Shown: positions 26,080 through 34,504 of the stretch, piece by piece
How the letters are laid out: every line of letters starts with the position of its first letter
Position numbering within the stretch: the stretch's first letter is position 1
DNA from: an uncultured Parabacteroides sp.
GTDB lineage: Bacteria; Bacteroidota; Bacteroidia; Bacteroidales; Tannerellaceae
Direction: 5' to 3'
Assembly (NCBI GenBank): GCA_910577325.1
Contig: CAJTMR010000023.1
Coordinates: 1 to 54,816, forward strand
DNA length: 54,816 bases
Notes under the pieces: model-generated
Seen by the model: only the letters and a program-made list of their open reading frames with translations
Databases searched by the model: none
Told to the model about the DNA's origin: nothing
Program-made: the position numbers and the translations under genes

Positions 26080-27036
26080 ATGATGAATACAACTCAGAAT
26101 GAAAAAGTCCGTTGCCTGATTATCGGTTCGGGCCCGGCCGGTTATACTGCGGCTATCTATGCTTCACGTGCCAATCTGTCTCCTGTCCTCTACGAAGGCA
26201 TCCAGCCGGGTGGACAGCTTACGACTACGACCGAAGTCGAGAATTTCCCAGGTTATCCCGAGGGGGTTACTGGTACGGAACTGATGGAAGACTTGCGCAA
26301 ACAGGCTGCTCGCTTCGGTGCGGATATCCGTGTCGGCATTGCGACTGAAACAGACTTGTCTACCGTTCCTTACAAGGTGACGATCGATGGCGAGAAAGTG
26401 ATCGAGACGGAAACGTTGATCATCTCGACAGGGGCGACTGCCAAATATTTAGGATTGCCGGATGAACAGAAATATGCCGGAATGGGTGTCTCGGCTTGTG
26501 CGACCTGCGACGGTTTCTTCTATCGTAAAAAAGTGGTGGCTGTCGTCGGTGGCGGCGATACGGCTTGTGAAGAGGCTCTCTATTTGTCCAGCTTGGCGAA
26601 ACAAGTGTATCTGATTGTCCGTAAACCGTATTTGCGTGCATCGAAAGTTATGCAGGAACGTGTCCTGAGTACTCCGAATATTACAGTATTGTTTGAGCAT
26701 AATACAATCGGCCTTTTCGGTGAAGGCGGTGTGGAAGGAGCGCATCTGGTAAAACGAATGGGTGAACCGGACGAAGAAAAGGTGGATATCGCAATCGACG
26801 GTTTCTTCCTGGCTATCGGGCATACTCCGAATTCCAGGATATTCAAACCTTGGGTTGAAACAGATGAAGTCGGATATATCAAGACTATTCCGGGTACGCC
26901 GAAAACAAGAGTTCCGGGAGTCTTTGCAGCCGGTGATGTGGCAGACCCGCATTATCGCCAAGCCATTACGGCTGCCGGTAGCGGTTGCGCTGCGGCCATC
27001 GAAGCGGAACGGTATTTGTCGGAAATTGGAAAATAA
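26080..27036 (+). CDS. trxB: Thioredoxin-disulfide reductase (318 aa)
   Basis: NADPH-dependent flavoenzyme that reduces thioredoxin. FAD-binding CLIIGSGPAGYTAA is at about residues 11-24 and PGGQLTTTTEVENFPG at about 43-58. The redox-active CATC is at about 139-142 (SACATCDGFFYRKK), and NADPH-binding VVGGGDTACEEA is at about 154-165. The second FAD segment GVFAAGDVADPHYRQ is at about 284-298. All family landmarks and the usual length are present. It lies 37 bases after the lolA-like gene and 49 before a GDPD gene. Confidence 0.97.
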   Translation: MMNTTQNEKVRCLIIGSGPAGYTAAIYASRANLSPVLYEGIQPGGQLTTTTEVENFPGYPEGVTGTELMEDLRKQAARFGADIRVGIATETDLSTVPYKVTIDGEKVIETETLIISTGATAKYLGLPDEQKYAGMGVSACATCDGFFYRKKVVAVVGGGDTACEEALYLSSLAKQVYLIVRKPYLRASKVMQERVLSTPNITVLFEHNTIGLFGEGGVEGAHLVKRMGEPDEEKVDIAIDGFFLAIGHTPNSRIFKPWVETDEVGYIKTIPGTPKTRVPGVFAAGDVADPHYRQAITAAGSGCAAAIEAERYLSEIGK

Positions 27037-27085
27037 CCTGTTGCTTTCGGATCAAGCCAAAAGTAACAGATAAAAATTCTACTGT

Positions 27086-27862
27086 ATGAAACAATTAAAG
27101 CTCTCTTTTCTTTTTCTCTTGTGTGTGCTGGTAGCGGTTCCCGTGTCGGCTAAAAGAAAGACAAAAGTGATAGCTCATCGCGGCTATTGGAAAACGGAAG
27201 GTTCCGCCCAAAACTCTATTCGTTCGTTGGAACGGGCGAATGAGATCAAGGCCTATGGTTCTGAGTTCGACGTGCACCTGACGGCCGATAATGTCCCGGT
27301 TGTGTTCCATGACCGTACAATTGAGGGAAAGGATATCCAGACGACTCCCTATGCGGAATTGAAAGACCTGAAACTCTCGAACGGTGAAACGCTTCCGACG
27401 TTGGAGCAGTATTTGGACAGGGCGAAGAAATTGAGAAAGACCAAACTGATCTTCGAATTGAAATCCCATGCGACTCCCCTGCGGGATCGGGAAGCGGCAA
27501 AGATTGCCATTGACATGGTGAACGGCAAGAAATTGGCGAAACGTACCGAATATATTGCTTTCAGCCTGGAAGCAGCAAAGGAACTGCATCGTTTGTCGCC
27601 GAAAACTCCGGTTTACTATCTGAACGGGGATTTGTCTCCTGAACAGTTGAAAGACCTCGGTTTTGCCGGTCTGGATTATAACTATAAGGTTATGCAGAAG
27701 CATCCCGAATGGTTTAAGGAAGCGAAAGACCTGAAACTGAAAATCAATGTCTGGACGGTCGATGATCCCCAGATAATGAAAGAAATGATTGGAAATGGCG
27801 TGGACTTCCTAACAACAGATTATCCGGAGGAAGCGCAAAAAGCAGTACATTTGTACCGTTGA
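27086..27862 (+). CDS. Glycerophosphodiester phosphodiesterase, small exported type (258 aa)
   Basis: A periplasmic GDPD-fold enzyme. A signal peptide (residues 1-22, ending PVSAK) is followed by KVIAHRGYWKTEGSAQNSI (about 28-46), in which the usual PENT is replaced by SAQNS, EFDVHLTADNVPVVFHD (about 59-75) and LIFELKSH (about 118-125). Asp in EFDVHLT and the HD of VVFHD are present. Metal and catalytic residues are therefore largely kept, but the Glu of the HRG...PEN motif is changed, so activity on ordinary glycerophosphodiesters is not certain. It is the second GDPD in the window and is only distantly similar to the lipoprotein at 10108-11295. Confidence 0.88.
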   Translation: MKQLKLSFLFLLCVLVAVPVSAKRKTKVIAHRGYWKTEGSAQNSIRSLERANEIKAYGSEFDVHLTADNVPVVFHDRTIEGKDIQTTPYAELKDLKLSNGETLPTLEQYLDRAKKLRKTKLIFELKSHATPLRDREAAKIAIDMVNGKKLAKRTEYIAFSLEAAKELHRLSPKTPVYYLNGDLSPEQLKDLGFAGLDYNYKVMQKHPEWFKEAKDLKLKINVWTVDDPQIMKEMIGNGVDFLTTDYPEEAQKAVHLYR

Positions 27863-27876
27863 ATAAATGGTGCGAA

Positions 27877-29358
27877 ATGAGAAAGTATTGTTTGTCGTTA
27901 TTACTTCTGTTATTGCTGGTACAAATAACAAATGCTATCGAGCCTCCTAAGCGGGAGATCCGAGGTGTATGGTTGACAACCGTTTATGGTTTGGACTGGC
28001 CACATAAGCCGGCAACGACAGAAGCGAGCCGCAAGGCACAGCAACGCGAGGTTTGCGACATATTGGATCGTTTGCAGGATGCGAATTTCAATACTGTTTT
28101 TCTGCAAGTACGCCTGCGTGGCGATGTGATCTGGCGTTCGCAGATAGAACCGGCAAGCAAGGCTTTCTCGGGTAAATATGGAACGATGCCGGGATATGAT
28201 CCGTTGGCTTTCGTGATCGACGAGTGCCATAAGCGGGGGATGGAATGTCATGCCTGGTTTGTCACTTTCCCTTTGGGGACGGACAAGAGTGTGAAAGAGC
28301 AGGGAAAACTATCTGTTGTCAAACGCAAACCGAACCTATGTAAGCGTCATAACGGCGAGTGGTATCTGGACCCCGGTGTTCCCGGAACTTCCGACTATAT
28401 ATTGTCTTTGGTGAAAGAGTTGGTGAACGGATATGACATCGACGGCATTCATTTTGATTATATCCGTTATCCGGAGCAGGCAAAATCCTTCCCCGATAAA
28501 GCCTTATATAATAAATATGGCAAGAAGCGCCCGTTGGCGGAATGGCGGCGTGAGAATATCAATAAGATGGTGTTTCGCCTTTACGATTATGTGAAATCGG
28601 TAAAACCTTGGGTGCAGGTCAGCAGTTCGCCGCTCGGCAAATATAATCGTATCGAACGTGTCCCGAATGCCGGGTGGACGGCTTACGAAAGTGTTTTCCA
28701 AGATCCGAAGATGTGGATGCAGAGCGGAAAGCAGGATATGATCGTTCCGATGATGTATTATCTGCATGATAACTTTTTCCCGTTTGTCGATAATTGGGTC
28801 GATAACAGTAACGGCCGTTTGGTGGTCCCGGGATTGGGAGCATACCGGATGTTGAAAGAAGAAGCGGACTGGACCGTCAACGATATAACGGACCAGATCG
28901 ATTACAGCCGTTATTACGGAGGAGCCGGCTGCACGTTCTTCCGTTGTGTGAATGTCCTTGACAATACGAAAGGGCTGTATGACGAGTTGAAGAATACGTA
29001 TTATAAATACCCGGCACAGCTACCCCCTTTGTCCTGGCTGGATGATACGGTCCCTGCCGCTCCCGAAGAAGTCCGGGTAGAACGGACGGGAGATGAGTTG
29101 AAACTTTCTTGGCAGAAACCGGATTCGGTAAAAGATGTACTGACGTACACCGTCTATTATTCGCTGACGGATTCGATCGATCCGGCATCAGCAAGGAATA
29201 TTCTGATGACAGGGATTCGGGATACCTCTATTTACCTGCCTGTCGATCCGGCTTCGGAGCGGGGATATACGTTTTCCGTATCGTCTTCCACCCGCTACCA
29301 TATCGAAAGCGCGTTATCGAAAGAAACCTATTATTATCTTTCCAAATTTCCTAAATAA
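27877..29358 (+). CDS. GHL10/YddW-like glycoside hydrolase with C-terminal Fn3-like domain (493 aa)
   Basis: An exported protein of the glycosyl hydrolase-like GHL10 (formerly DUF187) family, whose members have been linked to peptidoglycan or glycan cleavage. The start at ATG 27877 (MRKYCLSLLLLLLLVQITNA) gives a clean signal peptide; an in-frame TTG 18 bases upstream is less likely. The TIM-barrel region covers about 25-385: EIRGVWLTTVYGLDWP, NFNTVFLQVRLRGDVIW, GMECHAWFVTFPLGT and GYDIDGIHFDYIRYP (a probable catalytic strand end). From about 400 an Fn3-like module follows (APEEVRVERTGDELKLSW). It starts 14 bases after the GDPD gene. Confidence 0.9.
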   Translation: MRKYCLSLLLLLLLVQITNAIEPPKREIRGVWLTTVYGLDWPHKPATTEASRKAQQREVCDILDRLQDANFNTVFLQVRLRGDVIWRSQIEPASKAFSGKYGTMPGYDPLAFVIDECHKRGMECHAWFVTFPLGTDKSVKEQGKLSVVKRKPNLCKRHNGEWYLDPGVPGTSDYILSLVKELVNGYDIDGIHFDYIRYPEQAKSFPDKALYNKYGKKRPLAEWRRENINKMVFRLYDYVKSVKPWVQVSSSPLGKYNRIERVPNAGWTAYESVFQDPKMWMQSGKQDMIVPMMYYLHDNFFPFVDNWVDNSNGRLVVPGLGAYRMLKEEADWTVNDITDQIDYSRYYGGAGCTFFRCVNVLDNTKGLYDELKNTYYKYPAQLPPLSWLDDTVPAAPEEVRVERTGDELKLSWQKPDSVKDVLTYTVYYSLTDSIDPASARNILMTGIRDTSIYLPVDPASERGYTFSVSSSTRYHIESALSKETYYYLSKFPK

Positions 29359-29367
29359 CATTAACAG

Positions 29368-29400
29368 TTTGGAAGAGATTCCCGGAATGCTATATCTTTG
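29368..29400 (+). promoter_or_regulatory. Promoter of the metal module
   Basis: TTTG (29368-29371), 21 bases, TATCTTTG (29393-29400): full matches to both halves of the Bacteroidota consensus. The start of transcription would fall at about 29406-29407, on or next to the ATG of the first gene. Confidence 0.72.
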
Positions 29401-29406
29401 TGCAGG

Positions 29407-29790
29407 ATGAAAAATACTGTGACATATCTGTTTGTCGTTTTTCTGGCGGCACTTGTGTTCTATGGCGGCGCAGGCGTTAATCTGGTGACCTGCTGTTGCG
29501 GGGATTGCCGGATAGAATGCGTTACGGCGGAAGATGCCTCTTCCTGTTGCCATGCAAATGAGGAGGGCAGTTGTTGCGATGTGGAATATGTCAGTTTTGA
29601 CTGGAATGTCTTTCAAGACCATTTGTTCAATTTGCAACCTGTGGCGATCGATTTGGTTTCGCTTGCCGGTTCACATCTTTCGCTTATACCTGTTCCTTTT
29701 ATACATGAAGCAGGAGAAGTCGAACGGGAATCTCCTCCCGGATTTAATGCGGGTACATATCTTTCTTTATTGACAATCCTTTTGATTTAG
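29407..29790 (+). CDS. Cys-rich HYC_CC_PP-like small exported protein (127 aa)
   Basis: A small protein with one N-terminal hydrophobic segment (VTYLFVVFLAALVFYGGAGV). A Cys-rich stretch (TCCCGDCRIEC, then SCCHANEEGSCCD, residues about 30-60) is followed by EYVSFDWN and a C-terminal PP near ESPPGFNAG. This arrangement resembles the HYC_CC_PP family of Bacteroidota, whose members sit next to TonB receptors and HMA proteins. The Cys clusters suggest soft-metal binding, for example copper (inference). The start is ATG 29407; an in-frame TTG at 29398 overlaps the -7 element and can be excluded. It lies 116 bases before the TonB receptor. Confidence 0.75.
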   Translation: MKNTVTYLFVVFLAALVFYGGAGVNLVTCCCGDCRIECVTAEDASSCCHANEEGSCCDVEYVSFDWNVFQDHLFNLQPVAIDLVSLAGSHLSLIPVPFIHEAGEVERESPPGFNAGTYLSLLTILLI

Positions 29791-29906
29791 TCACTTGCCG
29801 GCTTGCCTCCTTTTGAGGGATCGCCGCTATTTGTAATTGCAACAATTGGGTAGCCCCTGTTGCATATATGCGAACAATCTGAATCAGGATAATCAAGAAG
29901 GAATTT

Positions 29907-32120
29907 ATGACAAAACAACTCTATATTACAATCTTATTATTTTTTATTGCGATTCCGGTTTCTGCCGAGAAACTGGTAAAAGGACATGTTTTGGACGAAC
30001 AGGACGAACCGGTAATCGGAGCGAATATCTATTGGGAAGGGACCCAGCAGGGAACCACTTCCGATGCGGACGGCTATTTCGAACTGAAGGGAGAAGATAA
30101 TTATCTGAATCTGGTCGTCAGTTATATCGGATATACGACATCTGTCATCCCGGTTAAAGATGCAAGCAAACCTTTGCGTGTCGTTTTGGTCGGTGAAGTC
30201 GCCTTGCAGGAAGTCGTGGTGAGTGAACGTAAAATAGGAACGATCGCTTCCCGCACCAGCGTGTTGCAGACTCAGAAGATTACCTATGACGAAATTTGCC
30301 GGGCGGCATGTTGTAATCTGGCGGAAAGTTTTGAAACAAACCCGTCCGTGGATGTCTCCTATGCCGATGCAGCCACGGGAGCCCGGCAGATCAAATTGCT
30401 GGGACTTGCCGGAACGTATGTGCAGATGCTGACGGAAAACTATCCGAACTTCCGTGGGGCAGCCTCTTTGTACGGTCTGGATTATGTGCCTGGCGCCTGG
30501 ATGGAGAGCATTCAGGTTTCGAAAGGAACGTCGTCTGTTAAGAATGGCTATGAAGCCTTGGCCGGACAAATCAATGTGGAATTTAAGAAGCCGCCTACGG
30601 CCGATATCTTTTCCGTCAACCTGTTCGGGAGCGATGCCGGCAGATATGAAGGAAATGCCGATGCTTCTTGGCATATAAACGATAAAGTGTCGACAGGCTT
30701 GCTGGTGCATTATTCAAATGACAAGATGCAACATGACGGGAATGAAGATGGCTTTCTGGACACTCCGTTGAAAGAACAGGTGAACCTGATGAACCGTTGG
30801 TATCATAAGCTGGATCACTATGTCGCCCAGTATGGTGTCAGGTATCTGCATGAAAACCGTACGGGCGGACAGGCTACGAAACATCATGATTTCGCCGACC
30901 CTTATCGTGTGCGCCTGCAAACGAACCGGGCGGAACTGTTTACCAAGCAGGCTTATATAATCGATAAGGAAGAAGTGGAAAGTGTGGCGTTGATCCTTTC
31001 CGGTTCTTATCACGAGCAGAAATCGACGTATGACCGGACGCCTTATAATGTCTATCAGGATAATATCTATGCCAGCTTGCTCTACGAAAAAGAGTTTTCC
31101 CGGATGCATAGCCTGAGTACGGGGTTGAGCATGAATTACGATGGTTTTGACGAGAACCTGACGTTGGACGGCATACGGACTCCTTATGACCGGACGGAAG
31201 TCGTTTCCGGCGCGTATGTGCAGTACACGTATAATTTGAATGATAAATTGATCGTCTTGTCGGGATTGCGTGCGGACTACAGTTCACTGTATGATTTCTT
31301 TGTAACGCCCCGTTTGCATATAAAATATAATCCTTTCGATTGGTTTCATGTGCGTGCCTCGGCAGGAAAAGGATTCCGGACGGCAAATGTATTGGCCGAA
31401 AACAATTTCCTGTTGTCCAGTAGCCGTAAGATGAATATCGCTACCGACTTGGATCAGGAAGAAGCCTGGAATACCGGTGTGAATCTTTCGTTTTATATTC
31501 CGCTTTTCGGAAAGGAACTGACTTTGAACGGTGAATGGTATTATACGGATTTCCTGAAACAAGTGGTTGTGGATATGGATAGCGATCCGCATGCAGTCAG
31601 TTTCTATAATCTGGATGGCCGTTCTTACTCCAACAGTTTCCAGGTAGAGGCTACTTATCCGTTCTTTCGCGGATTCACCCTGACAGCCGCCTGTCGCTAT
31701 ACGGATGCAAAAACGGATTACAGGAATGCGGAAGGAGTTACCTGCCGGTTGAAAAAGCCTTTGGTCAGTGATTACAAAGGTTTGCTGACCGCCTCTTATC
31801 AGACCCCATTGAAGAAATGGCAGTTCGACCTGACCGGACAATTCAACGGAGGAGGAAGAATGCCGGTTCCGGATGCGGCAAATCCGTTATGGGAATCCGG
31901 CTTTAAAGCTTATACGGTCGTGAATGCGCAGATAACGAAATACTTCCGCCGTTGGTCTGTTTATGTCGGGGCGGAGAACCTTTTCGATTATAAGCAGTCC
32001 CACCCGGTTATTGATGCCGGGAATCCGCGCGGAGACAATTTTGACGGATCGATGGTTTGGGGGCCTGTCCACGGCAGAAAGATCTATGCCGGGCTGCGTT
32101 TCAACATCAGTCGGGATTAA
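29907..32120 (+). CDS. TonB-dependent receptor, probable metal/metallophore type (737 aa)
   Basis: Outer-membrane gated barrel. A signal peptide (1-20, VSAEK) is followed by a CarbopepD_reg-like domain (about 22-98: GHVLDEQDEPVIGANIYWEG). The plug (about 110-225) contains the unusual Cys cluster ICRAACCNLAESFETNPSVD (about 129) and SIQVSKGTSSVKNGYEALAG. The barrel extends from about 230 to the end and closes with an aromatic-poor GLRFNISRD. A length of 737 is normal for siderophore or metal receptors and far shorter than SusC. Neighbours (Cys-rich protein before, HMA protein after) point to copper or another soft metal. Substrate unproven. Confidence 0.93.
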   Translation: MTKQLYITILLFFIAIPVSAEKLVKGHVLDEQDEPVIGANIYWEGTQQGTTSDADGYFELKGEDNYLNLVVSYIGYTTSVIPVKDASKPLRVVLVGEVALQEVVVSERKIGTIASRTSVLQTQKITYDEICRAACCNLAESFETNPSVDVSYADAATGARQIKLLGLAGTYVQMLTENYPNFRGAASLYGLDYVPGAWMESIQVSKGTSSVKNGYEALAGQINVEFKKPPTADIFSVNLFGSDAGRYEGNADASWHINDKVSTGLLVHYSNDKMQHDGNEDGFLDTPLKEQVNLMNRWYHKLDHYVAQYGVRYLHENRTGGQATKHHDFADPYRVRLQTNRAELFTKQAYIIDKEEVESVALILSGSYHEQKSTYDRTPYNVYQDNIYASLLYEKEFSRMHSLSTGLSMNYDGFDENLTLDGIRTPYDRTEVVSGAYVQYTYNLNDKLIVLSGLRADYSSLYDFFVTPRLHIKYNPFDWFHVRASAGKGFRTANVLAENNFLLSSSRKMNIATDLDQEEAWNTGVNLSFYIPLFGKELTLNGEWYYTDFLKQVVVDMDSDPHAVSFYNLDGRSYSNSFQVEATYPFFRGFTLTAACRYTDAKTDYRNAEGVTCRLKKPLVSDYKGLLTASYQTPLKKWQFDLTGQFNGGGRMPVPDAANPLWESGFKAYTVVNAQITKYFRRWSVYVGAENLFDYKQSHPVIDAGNPRGDNFDGSMVWGPVHGRKIYAGLRFNISRD

Positions 32121-32186
32121 GGATCATGTGTCAATGATATAATGTATTTGGTTTTTTGATTTTCAACTTATAATTTTAATTCAATC

Positions 32187-32519
32187 ATGAAACATTTATT
32201 AGTCGCTTTCATTTGTGCCGTATTTACTTTTTCTACGGCCTATGCACAGGGTGCTAAAAAGAAAAAGGAAACAGTTACTTTCTTTGTGGAAGGAATGGAT
32301 TGTGCTAACTGTGTCAAAAAGATCGAAAAGAATATCGCTTTTGAGAAAGGGGTATCGGATCTCAAGTGCGACCTGACTACCCGTACGGCTGTCGTAACAT
32401 ACCGTTCGGATAAAACATCCAAAACAAAATTGGCTTCCGCCTTTAAGAAAATAGGGATGGAAGCTACCCCGGTGGACAACGGAGCCGGTTGTCCGGTGAA
32501 TCCGGCAAAAAAGAAGTAA
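32187..32519 (+). CDS. Exported heavy-metal-associated (HMA) domain protein (110 aa)
   Basis: A CopZ-like ferredoxin-fold protein with a signal peptide (1-21, ending TAYAQ), so it acts outside the cytoplasm. The metal site is GMDCANCVKK (Cys at about 38 and 41), followed by the usual second helix KIEKNIAFEKGVSDLKCDL and RTAVVTYRSDKTS. A third Cys lies in the C-terminal GAGCPVNPAKKK. An exported HMA protein 66 bases after a TonB receptor suggests periplasmic metal hand-over or sequestration (inference). Confidence 0.9.
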   Translation: MKHLLVAFICAVFTFSTAYAQGAKKKKETVTFFVEGMDCANCVKKIEKNIAFEKGVSDLKCDLTTRTAVVTYRSDKTSKTKLASAFKKIGMEATPVDNGAGCPVNPAKKK

Positions 32520-32563
32520 ACGGTAATTTCTCTTTCCTTATCTGATTATTTATCGGAATGCAG

Positions 32564-32571
32564 TATCTTTG
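32564..32571 (+). promoter_or_regulatory. -7 element of the ECF sigma operon
   Basis: TATCTTTG matches TAnnTTTG; no good -33 at 19-21 bases. The transcript would begin near 32578, exactly where a hairpin (TTCCGGG 32578-32584 with CCCGGAA 32598-32604) starts, leaving a leader of about 100 bases before the ATG at 32678. Confidence 0.5.
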
Positions 32572-32677
32572 TACGTTTTCCGGGGAATAATTTTTTTCCC
32601 GGAATGCAGCGTTTCGGATGATTGAATCATCATAATAAATGTACAGCCCGGGAAAGGGCATGAAGGCACACACTTAA

Positions 32678-33205
32678 ATGACGGAGAAACAACTGATAGA
32701 GGGTTGTAGGAATGGGGAAAGGCGGGCTCAGAAGGAGCTGTACGAAACATATTCCCGTAAGATGATGGGAGTTTGCCTGCGTTATGTCAGCGACAGGGAG
32801 ACTGCCCGTGATTTGTTGCAGGACGGTTTTGTAAAAGTCTTTACCGGCATGGACTCTTATTCGGGGATCGGGTCGTTTGAAGGGTGGATGCGAAAGATCT
32901 TTGTCAATTGTGCGTTGGAGCATTTGCGCAAATCGGATGTTTTGCGCGAGGCCACCGATCTGGACAACACGGCGGAATTGATCCATCCGGACAGCTCTGC
33001 CATATCCGATATGTCGGCGGTCGAGTTGATGAAGCTGGTGCAGGAGCTTCCCGCCGGCTTTCGTACGGTGTTCAACCTGTTTGCGATAGAAGGTTATTCG
33101 CATAAGGAGATCAGCGAGATGATGAATATAACGGAAAGTACATCCCGGTCGCAGTTTACGCGTGCCAAACAATTGTTGCAACGCAGGATAAATGAATTGT
33201 ATTGA
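32678..33205 (+). CDS. ECF-type RNA polymerase sigma factor (175 aa)
   Basis: Alternative sigma-70 factor. Region 2 spans about 20-90 (LYETYSRKMMGVCLRYVSDRE, ARDLLQDGFVKVFTGMDSY, GSFEGWMRKIFVNCALEHLRK). Region 4 spans about 115-170 (LQELPAGFRTVFNLFAIEGYSHKEI and TESTSRSQFTRAKQLLQRRI, with the helix-turn-helix). Length fits the family. The gene 10 bases downstream has an N-terminal cytoplasmic segment plus one TM, the layout of an anti-sigma factor, so the pair is likely a sigma/anti-sigma system reporting on the envelope. Confidence 0.95.
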   Translation: MTEKQLIEGCRNGERRAQKELYETYSRKMMGVCLRYVSDRETARDLLQDGFVKVFTGMDSYSGIGSFEGWMRKIFVNCALEHLRKSDVLREATDLDNTAELIHPDSSAISDMSAVELMKLVQELPAGFRTVFNLFAIEGYSHKEISEMMNITESTSRSQFTRAKQLLQRRINELY

Positions 33206-33215
33206 GTGAGAAGAA

Positions 33216-34457
33216 ATGAAGGATAAGGAAAGAGATATATTCGACGATTTATGCCGTTCGAAGTTGCAAGACTTCGAAGCGGACACGATGCCCGGCGACT
33301 GGGAGGCGATAGCCGACCGTCTGTCGGTTGAAAAATCTGTCCCTTTCCGGCGGGCTTTGCGCTATTGGGCGGCAGCCGCCGTTATTTCTTTATTAGTTGT
33401 AACAGGAAGTATCACTGTTTTTTACCACGACCGGGAACACATGCCTGTAGCCGAAACGGTCCGGAAAGAAAGCAGGGCTGTCGAGGGACGGCTGGCCGGA
33501 CAATCCGAATCAGCGTCACCTGTTGCAGCTCCTTCCGTGCCGGTTAACCGGGTGGCAAAGCGTGTTGTCGCGCAAATTGCGGGCGCCACAGCGTTCCGGT
33601 CGGGTAGGGTGGCGGACAACATCTCCCTGTCGTCCCGGGAAGAAGACAAAAGTGCTGTCGCGGTAAGTTCTTCCGAAGCAGCTGAAGTGGCCGAGGTGGC
33701 CGAGGTGACAGAGGCGGCCGAAACGGCAGTTCCGGTCGAAACGCGCTCTTTGCTTGCGCATGCAGCGCCAGTGAAAAAAGAAGAGAAGAAAGCGAGGACC
33801 AAAAGGTGGAGTTTCGGAATGGGAGGCGGTGGCGTGAGTGCCGGGACTTCCAATTCGTTAAATGCCTATGCCTTGAAGAGCACGTTGATGATGGATCAGG
33901 AATTGCTGCATTTGAATTCCCCGTATTTCAATGGTCAGACCCCGAAAACGAATTTTCGCCATAACACACCGGTTTCGGTCGGTTTGGGAGCCGGTTATTC
34001 TTTGAATGACCGTTTTTCCCTCCAATCCGGTTTAAACTATACATTCCTTTCTTCCGAATGGGAGACCGGGGCTGTATATCATGGCGAAACGAAACAGAAG
34101 TTGCATTTTATCGGAATCCCTCTTTCTTTGTCTTATAAGATAGCGGAATGGAAGCGTGTCCAATTCTATGCAGCGGCGGGAGCCATGACCGAGGTCAATG
34201 TCGCCGGTAAGCTGAATACAAAAATATTTGTGGAAAACGATGAAATCCGTCACGAGAAGAAACATATCCGTATGAAAGAATGGATGTGGTCAGTGAATGC
34301 CCGTGCCGGCGCCAGCTACCCGCTGCTCCGTTTCTTAAGTGTTTATGCGGAAGTGGGGGCCGGCTATTATTTCGATAACGGAAGCGATATCGAAACGATT
34401 CGTTCCGAGAAACCGTTTAATGTCAATTTGCAGGCAGGTTTCCGTTTCGGCTTTTGA
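33216..34457 (+). CDS. Anti-sigma-like N-terminus fused to outer-membrane beta-barrel (413 aa)
   Basis: Residues 1-45 are a cytoplasmic helical part (DIFDDLCRSKLQDFEADTMPGDW), recalling Bacteroidota anti-sigma factors. A single TM follows (about 46-70, LRYWAAAAVISLLVVTGSITVFY). Residues about 75-190 are a low-complexity linker with a short tandem repeat (AAEVAEVAEVTEAAETAV, encoded by repeated GTGGCCGAG at about 33687-33715). Residues about 195-413 form a PorT/opacity-like barrel (GMGGGGVSAGTSN, SVGLGAGYSLNDRFSLQSGL, ending LQAGFRFGF). It is co-transcribed with the sigma factor. A single chain reaching from cytoplasm to outer membrane is implied unless it is cleaved. Confidence 0.82.
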   Translation: MKDKERDIFDDLCRSKLQDFEADTMPGDWEAIADRLSVEKSVPFRRALRYWAAAAVISLLVVTGSITVFYHDREHMPVAETVRKESRAVEGRLAGQSESASPVAAPSVPVNRVAKRVVAQIAGATAFRSGRVADNISLSSREEDKSAVAVSSSEAAEVAEVAEVTEAAETAVPVETRSLLAHAAPVKKEEKKARTKRWSFGMGGGGVSAGTSNSLNAYALKSTLMMDQELLHLNSPYFNGQTPKTNFRHNTPVSVGLGAGYSLNDRFSLQSGLNYTFLSSEWETGAVYHGETKQKLHFIGIPLSLSYKIAEWKRVQFYAAAGAMTEVNVAGKLNTKIFVENDEIRHEKKHIRMKEWMWSVNARAGASYPLLRFLSVYAEVGAGYYFDNGSDIETIRSEKPFNVNLQAGFRFGF

Positions 34458-34504
34458 GCAAGAACAGATAATAATAAGCAATATAAAATTAAAGAACAGT
34501 AAAA

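Noticed and set aside
33422..33853. 143-codon minus-strand frame opposite the anti-sigma/barrel gene
   Set aside because: Its Ser/Thr/Ala-rich translation mirrors the repetitive GC-rich linker of the plus gene; it has no independent features.
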